64,000 bases of DNA, taken from NCBI RefSeq assembly GCF_038419845.1, contig NZ_JBCAQT010000018.1, positions 19,286 to 83,285 of the forward strand, in the 5' to 3' direction. Positions 15,819-23,466 of this stretch are shown here, piece after piece (the stretch's first letter is position 1; every line of letters begins with the position of its first letter). A program made the position numbers and the translations under genes. The notes beneath the pieces were generated by a model. That model did no database searches. It saw only the letters and a list, made by a program, of their open reading frames with translations, and was not told where the DNA came from. Origin of the DNA: Marinimicrobium sp038419845. Lineage in GTDB: Bacteria; Pseudomonadota; Gammaproteobacteria; Pseudomonadales; Cellvibrionaceae.

Positions 15819-17201
15819 ATGATCAACCGAACGAGGATCAACCGATTGGGCCTCTGGAGCCTGGCCACCGTCATGGTAGTGGCCAGCAACTGGGCGACGG
15901 CCGCCGAAGGCCACGATGATACCCAGGCCGACTGGAACAAAGCCTCACAGATTGTGCAGGATGTGCAGCCTCCGGTCATTCCCGAACGTGACTACAATAT
16001 TACCGACTTTGGCGCCGAGCGCGGCAACGCGCGCCCGGCCATCATGGCCGCGATTGACAAGGCCAGTGAAGACGGCGGTGGTCGTGTGATCATCCCTGAG
16101 GGTCGCTGGAACAGTGAAGGGCCGATCCACCTGAAAAGCCGGATCAACCTGCACATCGCCGAAGGCGCCACGCTGCTGTTCAGTGATGATCCCGAGGACT
16201 ATCTGCCGGCGGTGCTGACCCGTTGGGAAGGGACCGAAATGTACGGCTATTCGCCGTTAATTTACGCCTACCAGGTGCAGGATGTTGCCATCACCGGCAA
16301 GGGCACGTTCGATGGTAATGAGAACAGCCAATTCCACCCCTGGTACGACAAGCAGAGCGACGATATGGACTCCCTGCGGGCCATGGGTGCGGCCGGCGAC
16401 CCGGTGGAAAATCGTCAGTTCGGTGAAGGCCACTTCCTGCGCCCGAGCATGCTGCAGTTTTTCGATGCCCAGCGCGTGCTGCTCGAGGACTACACCATCA
16501 AGAACTCGCCTTTCTGGATCAATCATCTGGTTTACACCGATCACGCCATTGTTCGCGGCCTGACCGTGGAAAGCATGTTTCCCAATAACGACGGTATCGA
16601 TGTGGATTCCAGTCGCTACGTTATTGTCGAAAATAACAAATTCCGCACCGGTGACGACTCAGTGGTGATCAAGTCCGGACGCGATTACGACGGCCGCAAG
16701 GTGGGCCGCCCCAGCGAATATGTGGTGGTACGCGGTAACGATATGGGCGGCGAAGACGGCATCGCGCTGGGCAGCGAAATGTCCGGCGGCATTCGCCATG
16801 TCTACTTTGACAACAATATCCTGCGCAGCGGCAAGGCAGCGGTGCGCTTCAAAGCCAACCTGGATCGCGGTGGCCTGGTCGAGCATATTCGGGTGCGCAA
16901 CATGACCGTGGAGTCGTTTGACCAGTTCATCTGGTTCCAGCTCAATTACCCGGGCGAGTTGGGCGGCAATTACCCCACTGTGTATCGGGACCTGGTGTTT
17001 GAAGATATCACGGTGGAGTCGACCGGCAGTGTTCTGGAAGTATACGCGCCCGACGGTTATCCGCTACAGGACATCACTCTGCGCAATATCCGGATCAAAG
17101 AGGCGGAGGATCTGTTCGTATTGGATAACGTCCACAACCTGGTGTTCGACAATGTCGAAATCAACGGTAACCGGGTCAATGGTCGCCTGGACTGGGAATA
17201 A
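15819..17201 (+). CDS. Glycoside hydrolase family 28 (polygalacturonase-like) pectinase
   Basis: Right-handed beta-helix hydrolase acting on galacturonan or rhamnogalacturonan, exported by a signal peptide (GLWSLATVMVVASNWATAAE). I chose the ATG at 15819, after GAGAGGGTGAGA, rather than the in-frame ATG at 15798; this gives 460 residues. After an N-terminal YNITDFGA segment typical of GH28, the catalytic aspartates lie in FPNNDGIDVDSS and TGDDSVVIKSG. The GHG motif position is occupied by LGSEMSGGIRH, and RFKANLDRGG replaces the usual RIK. Those variants are seen in exo-acting or rhamnogalacturonan-type branches, so I leave the bond specificity open. Confidence 0.88.
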   Translation: MINRTRINRLGLWSLATVMVVASNWATAAEGHDDTQADWNKASQIVQDVQPPVIPERDYNITDFGAERGNARPAIMAAIDKASEDGGGRVIIPEGRWNSEGPIHLKSRINLHIAEGATLLFSDDPEDYLPAVLTRWEGTEMYGYSPLIYAYQVQDVAITGKGTFDGNENSQFHPWYDKQSDDMDSLRAMGAAGDPVENRQFGEGHFLRPSMLQFFDAQRVLLEDYTIKNSPFWINHLVYTDHAIVRGLTVESMFPNNDGIDVDSSRYVIVENNKFRTGDDSVVIKSGRDYDGRKVGRPSEYVVVRGNDMGGEDGIALGSEMSGGIRHVYFDNNILRSGKAAVRFKANLDRGGLVEHIRVRNMTVESFDQFIWFQLNYPGELGGNYPTVYRDLVFEDITVESTGSVLEVYAPDGYPLQDITLRNIRIKEAEDLFVLDNVHNLVFDNVEINGNRVNGRLDWE

Positions 17202-17225
17202 CAGTCCATCCCATTTCCTCTGCCG

Positions 17226-17272
17226 GTAGGGCGGATCGGTCCGACGTTTCGGAGCCTAAGGCGCATCCGCCT
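17226..17272. repeat. Single GCGGATGCGCC-type repeat unit
   Basis: GTAGGGCGGATCGG...CCTAAGGCGCATCCGCC forms an imperfect hairpin and shares its ends with the inverted pairs at 1822-1904 and 22358-22441. Together with the hairpin at 17301-17470 it fills much of the 513-base gap between the GH28 gene and the aldehyde dehydrogenase gene. From 17471 to 17714 I see no gene. Confidence 0.6.
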
Positions 17273-17300
17273 TGTTGTATTGGCATCACGCCCGGCCCGC

Positions 17301-17470
17301 TTTGGGGTGGACTGTTCCAAGACACGTGGCACTAATCGGCAGGATTGCCGATTAGCACAGCCGAAGGCTGCCCGCAGGGCGAGCCACATGGATGTGGCGA
17401 GTGAACTACGTCCCTGTAACTCGTCAACACTAGTCCCGCGGTTGACGGTCTTGGAACAGTCCACCCCAAA
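17301..17470. repeat. Long-stem hairpin repeat, copy 3 (large core)
   Basis: A perfect 23-bp inverted repeat (17301-17323 with 17448-17470) encloses a 124-base core. As in copies 1 and 2, the stem closes with GAC/GTC, the core begins ACG and ends GACG, and TACGTCCCTGTAA parallels TACATCCCTGTAG of copy 1. The core holds extra nested hairpins: CTAATCGGC/GCCGATTAG (17331-17354), GCCACAT/ATGTGGC (near 17382-17397) and GTCAAC/GTTGAC. The stem sequence is unrelated to those of copies 1 and 2. Confidence 0.75.
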
Positions 17471-17714
17471 TCGGTCCTACGAGCTTTGAAGATATAACCG
17501 CTACAGAAATATTTTTTCGGATTGATACTCCCCTGTGGCAGGTGCGCTGTCGCTTACCAGCCCTACGAGATCACATGGTGGGTTCTACGGAGTCCGGAAG
17601 ACCTTACCCCTGAGCGGGCCGGACGTGACACAACCTTAAAAGGATGTCACGTATTCGCCAAGTATTTCACTCAAAAGCGGGCCGGATCTGGAAGAAACGA
17701 GAACCTGGAAATCG

Positions 17715-19298
17715 CTACTCACCAAGCTGCAAAACACCATCCACGACTCGTGGCATTTTTTCCGCCTCACCATCCTGCAACTCTGCTGGCAACAACGCCG
17801 CCGGCACATTCTGATAACACACCGGACGCAAAAAGCGCTCGATGGCCCGGGTGCCTACCGACGTCGAGCGACCATCCGCCGTGGCCGGATAAGGCCCGCC
17901 GTGCACCATCGCGCCGCAGACCTCAACACCCGTGGGAAAACCGTTGACCAGCAGGCGGCCCGCCTTGAGTTCCAGCGCGTCGAGCAACGACTGCGCCAGG
18001 GTTTTATCCACTTTATCGGTCAGGTGCAATCCGGCGGTCAACTGACCTTCCAGTTGCTCGATCACGTCGAGCATCTGATCGGTCCGGTCGCAGACCACCA
18101 GCAGGCCCGCTGCGCCAAACACTTCCGACTGCAATTCAGGACTGTCCAGAAAATCGTCCGCGCTGGTACTGAGCAAAGCGCCCTGGCACTGATTATCTCC
18201 TTCAGGCTTTTGGGCCTGGACAAGGGTCGTGACTCCTTTGACGGAGCTGAGTTGCTTGAGACTCGCCTGGTAGGCGCGGGCGATGCCGGGCGTGAGCATG
18301 GTCTGGCAGCCGGAGCCCGACAGTTTCTTCTTCGCCTGTTCGATAAACCGGTCCAGCTCCGGCCCTTTCTGCGCCACCAGTAAACCGGGGTTGGTGCAGA
18401 ACTGGCCGGCGCCCATTTGCAGCGAATCGACGTAATTGTCGGCCAGGGTTTCCGGCCCGTCGGCCAAGGCGTCGGGGAGCAGGAACAGCGGGTTGATGCT
18501 GCTCATCTCCGCATAGACGGGAATGGGAAGTGGCCGCTGAGCGGCGATGGCCATCAGGGCGGTACCGCCCGAGCGCGAGCCGGTAAAGCCCACCGCCTTG
18601 ATGGCCGGATGAGCGACCAGGTGTGCCCCGATTTTGTGTCCGGCATCGAACAACAGAGAAAAAACACCCTCGGACAGCTGGCAACTTTCGACGGCCGATT
18701 GAATGGCGGTGCCCACCAGCTCCGAAGTGCCCGGGTGGGCCGGGTGGGCTTTGACCACGACCGGACAACCCGCCGCCAGGGCCGAGGCGGTATCGCCGCC
18801 GGCCACGGAGAAGGCGAGAGGAAAGTTGCTGGCGCCAAACACGGCTACCGGGCCCAGAGGCACCGAGCGCGAGCGCAGATCAGGCCGCGGTGGTTGCCGC
18901 TCGGGCAATGCCGGGTCCAGGTGCAGGTCGAGCCAGCGGCCTGAGCGGACGACGCCGGCAAAGAGCTTCAGTTGATTGACTGTGCGGCCGCGCTCGCCTT
19001 CGATGCGGGCCTGGGGGAGACCGGTTTCCGCCATGGCGCGCTCCACCAGATCGTCACCCAGATCCATGATGTTGTCGGCAATGGTCTCCAGAAAGCGCGC
19101 GCGAGTCTCCGCATCGGTTTTTCGATAGGGCCCGAACGCCTGCCGGGCGAGTTCGCAGGCACGGTCGGCGTCCTGCGTCTGAACGCTGGAGTAGACCGGG
19201 TCAAGCGTCTTGTTGTTGGCCGGGTCGATGGCCTGCAGGGCGTCGCCCTGTCCGGTTACCCGGGTTGCACCGATAATGGATTGTCCTGTCAGTTTCAT
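17715..19298 (-). CDS. Alpha-ketoglutaric semialdehyde dehydrogenase (2,5-dioxopentanoate dehydrogenase)
   Basis: NAD(P)-dependent aldehyde dehydrogenase of 527 residues that oxidises 2-oxoglutarate semialdehyde to 2-oxoglutarate, the last step of non-phosphorylating pentose and hexarate pathways. The product matches the KGSADH branch: GPVAVFGASNFPLAFSVAGG (cofactor-binding start), VKAHPAHPGTSE, GFTGSRSGG, the glutamate in VYAEMSSINPLFLLP and the catalytic cysteine in GQFCTNPGLL. The start overlaps the tctA-like stop (ATGA at 19295-19298), so it is translationally coupled to the transporter. With the upstream aldonate dehydratase and DapA-family gene it completes a route from an aldonic acid to the TCA cycle. 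Confidence 0.88.
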   Translation of the reverse strand: MKLTGQSIIGATRVTGQGDALQAIDPANNKTLDPVYSSVQTQDADRACELARQAFGPYRKTDAETRARFLETIADNIMDLGDDLVERAMAETGLPQARIEGERGRTVNQLKLFAGVVRSGRWLDLHLDPALPERQPPRPDLRSRSVPLGPVAVFGASNFPLAFSVAGGDTASALAAGCPVVVKAHPAHPGTSELVGTAIQSAVESCQLSEGVFSLLFDAGHKIGAHLVAHPAIKAVGFTGSRSGGTALMAIAAQRPLPIPVYAEMSSINPLFLLPDALADGPETLADNYVDSLQMGAGQFCTNPGLLVAQKGPELDRFIEQAKKKLSGSGCQTMLTPGIARAYQASLKQLSSVKGVTTLVQAQKPEGDNQCQGALLSTSADDFLDSPELQSEVFGAAGLLVVCDRTDQMLDVIEQLEGQLTAGLHLTDKVDKTLAQSLLDALELKAGRLLVNGFPTGVEVCGAMVHGGPYPATADGRSTSVGTRAIERFLRPVCYQNVPAALLPAELQDGEAEKMPRVVDGVLQLGE

Positions 19299-20779
19299 GT
19301 TGACACCTGTTTGCGACGAATGTGTGGGATGAGAGAAATAATGAGAATGGCCAGAGCGACCACCAGAAAACCGGCCGCGACCGGCTGGGTCACCATGGGC
19401 AGCACCTGACCGTCGGTGAGCATCAGGGCCCGGCGCAGATTGGTTTCGAGAATGGGGCCCAGAATAAACCCGAGCACCATGGGGCTGAGCGGGTAACGGT
19501 ATTTTTCCAGAACAAAGCCCAGAACACCGAAGGTCAGCATCACGCCAATATCAAACGGATTGTTGTCCGCCGCGTAAGCGCCGACCACCGCCAGTACGGT
19601 AATGGCGGGCAAGAGAAACCGGCGCGGCATCAACAGCACCCGGGGGAAAATTCTCAGAGTCGCCAGTTGGAACAGCAGCGTAATCGTGCAGGCGATAAAG
19701 AAAGCGGCGTAGATGATGCCGACGATATCGGGATTGTCGGTAAACAACAGTGGCCCCGGCTGCAATCCGTGAATCATGAAGCCGCCGATGATGATGGCGG
19801 TAACCCCGTCGCCGGGAATCCCCAATGTGATCAGTGGAAGCAGGGCGCCGCCAATGCTGGCATTGCCCGCCGACTCGGAGGCCCATACGCCATCGACATT
19901 GCCCTTGCCAAAACTGTCCGGATTCTTTGAGCTCTGGCGGGCCGTGGCGTAGGCGATCATGTTCGAGGCGGCGCCGCCGATTCCCGGCAGCACACCGATG
20001 CCCACACCAATGCCGGAGGAGCGAAACACATTGACGATATTGCGTCTGATTTCTGCGAGGGTCACGCCCACGCCTTTGATGGACATGTCCACTTTGGGGC
20101 GCGGCGTTTCCCGAAACAGTTCGCGCAGTACCTGGGAGATGGCAAACAGGCCGATCATGAACGGCACCAGACCGATGCCGGCCCAGAGATTGATTTCTCC
20201 AAAGGTAAAGCGCGGTGTGCCATCGATGGGCGCCATACCCACCATACTGAAGGCCATGCCCAACAGCGCGGTAATCGCGCCCTTGACCAGACTCTTGCCC
20301 GCCAGGGCGGCCACCATGGTCAACGCCATGACCGACAATGCAAAATATTCGGCGGGGCCGAAATTGATCGCCAGGCGAGCCACCAGAGGCGCAAACATCA
20401 CCAGCACGAGCAGACTGAGCATCCCCCCGGCGTAAGAGGCGAGCATCGCCGTTCCGAGAGCTTTGACCGCTTGCCCCTGTTGGGCGAGCGGATAGCCGTC
20501 AAAGGTAGTGGCCACTGATGAAGGCGTGCCCGGAATCCGCAGCAGGATGGCTGATACCAGTCCGCCACAAATACCGCCGATGTACACCGCGACCAGGGTG
20601 GCCATCCCGAGATGGGCATTGAAGCTGAAGGTCAGCGGCAGAATGATCGCCACCGCCATGGTGGCATTGAGCCCGGGCAGGGCACCGATCACCAGCCCGA
20701 CAATGCAGGCCAGAAACAGAACGATCAGCACCTGGGGTTGTAACAGCTCCCAGACGCCGGCAGCGAACAGCTCAATCAT
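19295..20779 (-). CDS. TctA-type large permease of a tripartite tricarboxylate transporter
   Basis: Main membrane subunit (494 residues, about twelve hydrophobic segments) of a TTT-family secondary transporter that uses a periplasmic binding protein. The diagnostic first loop IGALPGLNATMAVAIILPLT is at about residues 31-50 and a related loop, GVGIGVLPGIGGAASNMIAY, lies mid-protein. It overlaps the small subunit gene by eight bases and the dehydrogenase gene by four. The name reflects the family; given its neighbours, the substrate is more likely a sugar acid than citrate. Confidence 0.9.
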   Translation of the reverse strand: MIELFAAGVWELLQPQVLIVLFLACIVGLVIGALPGLNATMAVAIILPLTFSFNAHLGMATLVAVYIGGICGGLVSAILLRIPGTPSSVATTFDGYPLAQQGQAVKALGTAMLASYAGGMLSLLVLVMFAPLVARLAINFGPAEYFALSVMALTMVAALAGKSLVKGAITALLGMAFSMVGMAPIDGTPRFTFGEINLWAGIGLVPFMIGLFAISQVLRELFRETPRPKVDMSIKGVGVTLAEIRRNIVNVFRSSGIGVGIGVLPGIGGAASNMIAYATARQSSKNPDSFGKGNVDGVWASESAGNASIGGALLPLITLGIPGDGVTAIIIGGFMIHGLQPGPLLFTDNPDIVGIIYAAFFIACTITLLFQLATLRIFPRVLLMPRRFLLPAITVLAVVGAYAADNNPFDIGVMLTFGVLGFVLEKYRYPLSPMVLGFILGPILETNLRRALMLTDGQVLPMVTQPVAAGFLVVALAILIISLIPHIRRKQVST

Positions 20780-21293
20780 AAAACACTCCCTTCAAAGCGT
20801 AGAGCCATTCGCCCTCGGGCAGGCTGACATTGAGCACCGAGGCCAGCAGATACTGAGTGGCGAGGGCGACCAGCACCGCGATGACACAACACTGCACACC
20901 GGCCTTCCACGTCAACCGACCGAGCAGCCAGGTGCTCAGGGCAAAGAACACGGCGGTACTGACGGCGTAGCCGAGATTGGGCAGAACCCAGGCGTAAGCC
21001 AGAACGGCCACAACAGAGAAAGCGCCGCGCCAGGGGCGTAATTCTCCCGAGGTGTCCGCCTCCTCTTCCGGGCCGGTATCCTCGGAAGGCTTGATCAGCA
21101 GAATCAACCCCATCAACGTCAGAAGCACCGCAATCAGACCGGGCAACAACATGGGGCCCGGGTCACCCAGGGTGGGCTTCAGGGTGTCCTGCCAGTAGAT
21201 GCTGTACAGCAGGCCGGAGCAGCCAATGGTCGCAAGACCAAACCAGCGGTCGGTGGGCACCGCGCTCAGTCGTTCAGTGAAGGGCCGGCTCAT
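20772..21293 (-). CDS. TctB-type small permease of a tripartite tricarboxylate transporter
   Basis: Small hydrophobic subunit of 173 residues with four predicted membrane segments (near GLATIGCSGLLYSIYW, MLLPGLIAVLLTLMGLILL, AFSVVAVLAYAWVLPNLGYA and CCVIAVLVALATQYLLASV). It overlaps tctC by ATGA (21290-21293) and tctA by eight bases, the normal tctCBA order. An acidic loop (residues about 70-88) lies on one side of the membrane. Confidence 0.87.
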   Translation of the reverse strand: MSRPFTERLSAVPTDRWFGLATIGCSGLLYSIYWQDTLKPTLGDPGPMLLPGLIAVLLTLMGLILLIKPSEDTGPEEEADTSGELRPWRGAFSVVAVLAYAWVLPNLGYAVSTAVFFALSTWLLGRLTWKAGVQCCVIAVLVALATQYLLASVLNVSLPEGEWLYALKGVFYD

Positions 21294-22231
21294 GGGTTCA
21301 CCACTTTTTCGATGAACCGGTATTCGTCAGCCAGAAAGCTGGCTGCCTCTTTGTGATTCCGGTATTCGGGACTCTGGCGTACGTTTTTGATCGCCTTCTG
21401 ATAGGTCGGGTCCTGATGAATTTTCGCCATCACCGCGTCAAACTGTTCGATGACTTCGGCGGGCAAATCCGCCGGTCCGTAGACGGCAAACACCTGGGGC
21501 AGATGCGCGGGCACTCCCTGGCTGGGGGCAGTGGGCCAATCCGGTGCGAAAGGGTCCGGGGTGTTGTTCATGACCCCGAGAATGCGCACATCGCCATTGC
21601 GCTCGAACTGCAGTGCACTGGCGACGCTCATGCTGATCAGGTCCACCTTTTCACCCAGCAGGGCGGTAATCCGTTTGGATTCACTGCCCGAGTCCACCAC
21701 CCGAAAGCCTTCGGGATACAACTGGGTCAGCGCCTGGCCCTTGATCTGGGTGGTGGCACCAAACTGGGAGCCCACGGTAATCTTGCCTTCGTGCTCGCGA
21801 GTATAGTCGAGCACTTCTTTCAGGGTTTTATAGGGCGCATCAGCCCGCACGGCGTAGACGTCGTTGACCATGCTGAGCGTGGCCAATGGAGTAAAGTCTT
21901 TGTACTGATAGGGTGAACGCCCGAGCGCATGGGAGACGTGCAGGGCGGTGTGGTAGAGCAGCAGGGTGCCGCCGTTGGGCTTGGACCGCGCCACGGAGTG
22001 GGCGGCAATGACACCCCCGCCCCCGGTCTGGTTGACGATGGCCACGGAGCGGCCGGTCTGTTGTTCGAAGTGTTTGGCAAACACCCGGGCAATGGCATCG
22101 GTGGATCCGCCCGGGGAGGACGGTACATAGATTTTCACCAGCTCGGCCGGGTAGGGGTCGGCTGCCTGCAGTGGCCCCGCGATCATCACCAGGACCAATA
22201 TCATCAAGCAGCGGTCGATAAACCGTCGCAT
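21290..22231 (-). CDS. TctC/Bug-family periplasmic binding protein
   Basis: Periplasmic receptor of the tripartite transporter, 313 residues, with a signal peptide (CLMILVLVMIAGPLQAADPYP). The Bug-family fold is shown by VKIYVPSSPGGSTDAIARVF near 33-52, VNQTGGGGVIAAHSVARSKPNG and the ligand-loop segment TVGSQFGATTQIKGQAL. It leads tctB and tctA in one translationally coupled unit. A 273-base gap carrying an inverted repeat separates it from the upstream DapA-family gene, so the transporter may have reduced or separate transcription. Confidence 0.9.
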   Translation of the reverse strand: MRRFIDRCLMILVLVMIAGPLQAADPYPAELVKIYVPSSPGGSTDAIARVFAKHFEQQTGRSVAIVNQTGGGGVIAAHSVARSKPNGGTLLLYHTALHVSHALGRSPYQYKDFTPLATLSMVNDVYAVRADAPYKTLKEVLDYTREHEGKITVGSQFGATTQIKGQALTQLYPEGFRVVDSGSESKRITALLGEKVDLISMSVASALQFERNGDVRILGVMNNTPDPFAPDWPTAPSQGVPAHLPQVFAVYGPADLPAEVIEQFDAVMAKIHQDPTYQKAIKNVRQSPEYRNHKEAASFLADEYRFIEKVVNP

Positions 22232-22357
22232 AGTCTCTCACCTGTTTGGTTGTTATGTGTTTTATGTTTCGTTTTTTGGTTTGGTACTTCGGATAGACTG
22301 CTGCGGCAGCATCGTATCGTTTCGGGAGCTGGCACCTTTTTTACCACAACTTATGAG

Positions 22358-22441
22358 GCGGCGGATGCGCCTTAGGCTTATCCGCCCTACAGATACTGCT
22401 GTGCTACCTGTAGGGCGGATAAGCTGTAAGCGCATCCGCCG
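22358..22441. repeat. Inverted pair of GCGGATGCGCC repeats
   Basis: Near-identical in structure to the pair at 1822-1904: one unit begins GGCGGCGGATGCGCC and its inverse ends GCGCATCCGCCGC, with a variable middle (about 22391-22410). It sits within the transcription unit between the DapA-family gene and the transporter genes, where such hairpins often shield or terminate mRNA. Only the repeat is notable in the 22232-22504 gap. Confidence 0.75.
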
Positions 22442-22504
22442 CAACCCTGGGGCTATTTCCCGATGCGTTCTGTTCGAAGTACCAATCCAAATACTGCCGC
22501 AACT

Positions 22505-23395
22505 TCACCAACCCTTCAATATCTCCCTCAATGCACTGCGTTGTGAATCACTCAACTCAGTCACGCCGGGCGCGCGTGTCGGCCCCACGGGCCAACCCTG
22601 AATCTGCATCGCCTCTTTCACCACTGTTACGTTCGCGCCATTGGATTCAAAGGTGCGCATCTTCTCAAACTCCGTAATGCCCTCCATCAGCTTGCGGGCC
22701 TCGCCCATCGCCTCGCGCTCCAGCGCCGCGTGAATCGCCAATGACAACTCGGGATTCACATTCACCAGCCCCGAAGTGAAACCCCGGGCGCCGCAGGCGT
22801 AGAAGGGTAGCGCCCAGCTTTCTGCCAGACCGCACAACCACTGCAGCGGCGTGCCCCGGGTGGCGCGAATGCACTCGCTCAGCCGAACCGGGTCGGGTAC
22901 CGCGTATTTGACCGCAACCACCTGCTCGATTTCCGCCAGCCTGGCAAAATGGGCCGGTTCCAGGCCCGGGCTGCGGGCATAGGCGATGATGGGCAGGTCG
23001 GTACTGTCCGCGATCTGTTGAATATAGTCGATCACCAGTCGGGGCGAGCAGAAAGGGTCCGGTGGCTGGTGGATCATCAGGGCATCGGCACCGGCCTCTT
23101 GCGCGGCTTTTGCCAGGCGGATGGCCTCCCGACCGCTGCGGCCGACGCCGGCGGTCACTTTGGCGCGCCCGGCGTTGGCCTCGACCGCAACCTGGTAGCC
23201 GAGCACGACTTCCTCCAGATCCTGAGCGTAAAACTCGCCTGTGTTGCCTCCGGTGACGATGTTGTGAATGCCGGCGCTGGCAATGCGATCGACCACTTTG
23301 TGCAGCAGTGGGCGGTCCACCTCGCCGGTGGTGTCATAGGGGGTGATATGGACCCCGGAGATGCCGTTCAGGGCGGTGCGAATGGCTTCGTACAT
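22505..23395 (-). CDS. DapA/DHDPS-family dehydratase, probably 2-keto-3-deoxy-aldonate dehydratase
   Basis: Schiff-base class TIM-barrel enzyme of the dihydrodipicolinate synthase family, 296 residues. Markers are GVHITPYDTTGEVD, GGNTGEFYAQD (family GGTGE-like motif), the tyrosine in PIIAYARSPG and the Schiff-base lysine in VVAVKYAVPD (about K165). Two family members fit a pathway ending in 2-oxoglutarate semialdehyde: L-2-keto-3-deoxyarabonate dehydratase and the decarboxylating 5-keto-4-deoxyglucarate dehydratase. The neighbouring IlvD/Edd-type dehydratase favours the first, since the hexarate route would need a different dehydratase. The exact substrate is inferred from context, not from residues. 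Confidence 0.8.
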   Translation of the reverse strand: MYEAIRTALNGISGVHITPYDTTGEVDRPLLHKVVDRIASAGIHNIVTGGNTGEFYAQDLEEVVLGYQVAVEANAGRAKVTAGVGRSGREAIRLAKAAQEAGADALMIHQPPDPFCSPRLVIDYIQQIADSTDLPIIAYARSPGLEPAHFARLAEIEQVVAVKYAVPDPVRLSECIRATRGTPLQWLCGLAESWALPFYACGARGFTSGLVNVNPELSLAIHAALEREAMGEARKLMEGITEFEKMRTFESNGANVTVVKEAMQIQGWPVGPTRAPGVTELSDSQRSALREILKGW

Positions 23396-23466
23396 AATGC
23401 TTCTCTCGTGTTTTTTGTGTCGCGCGTGGCCGGGTGTCCGGTCGCGGTTCGGCTGGCCTCGCGGCG

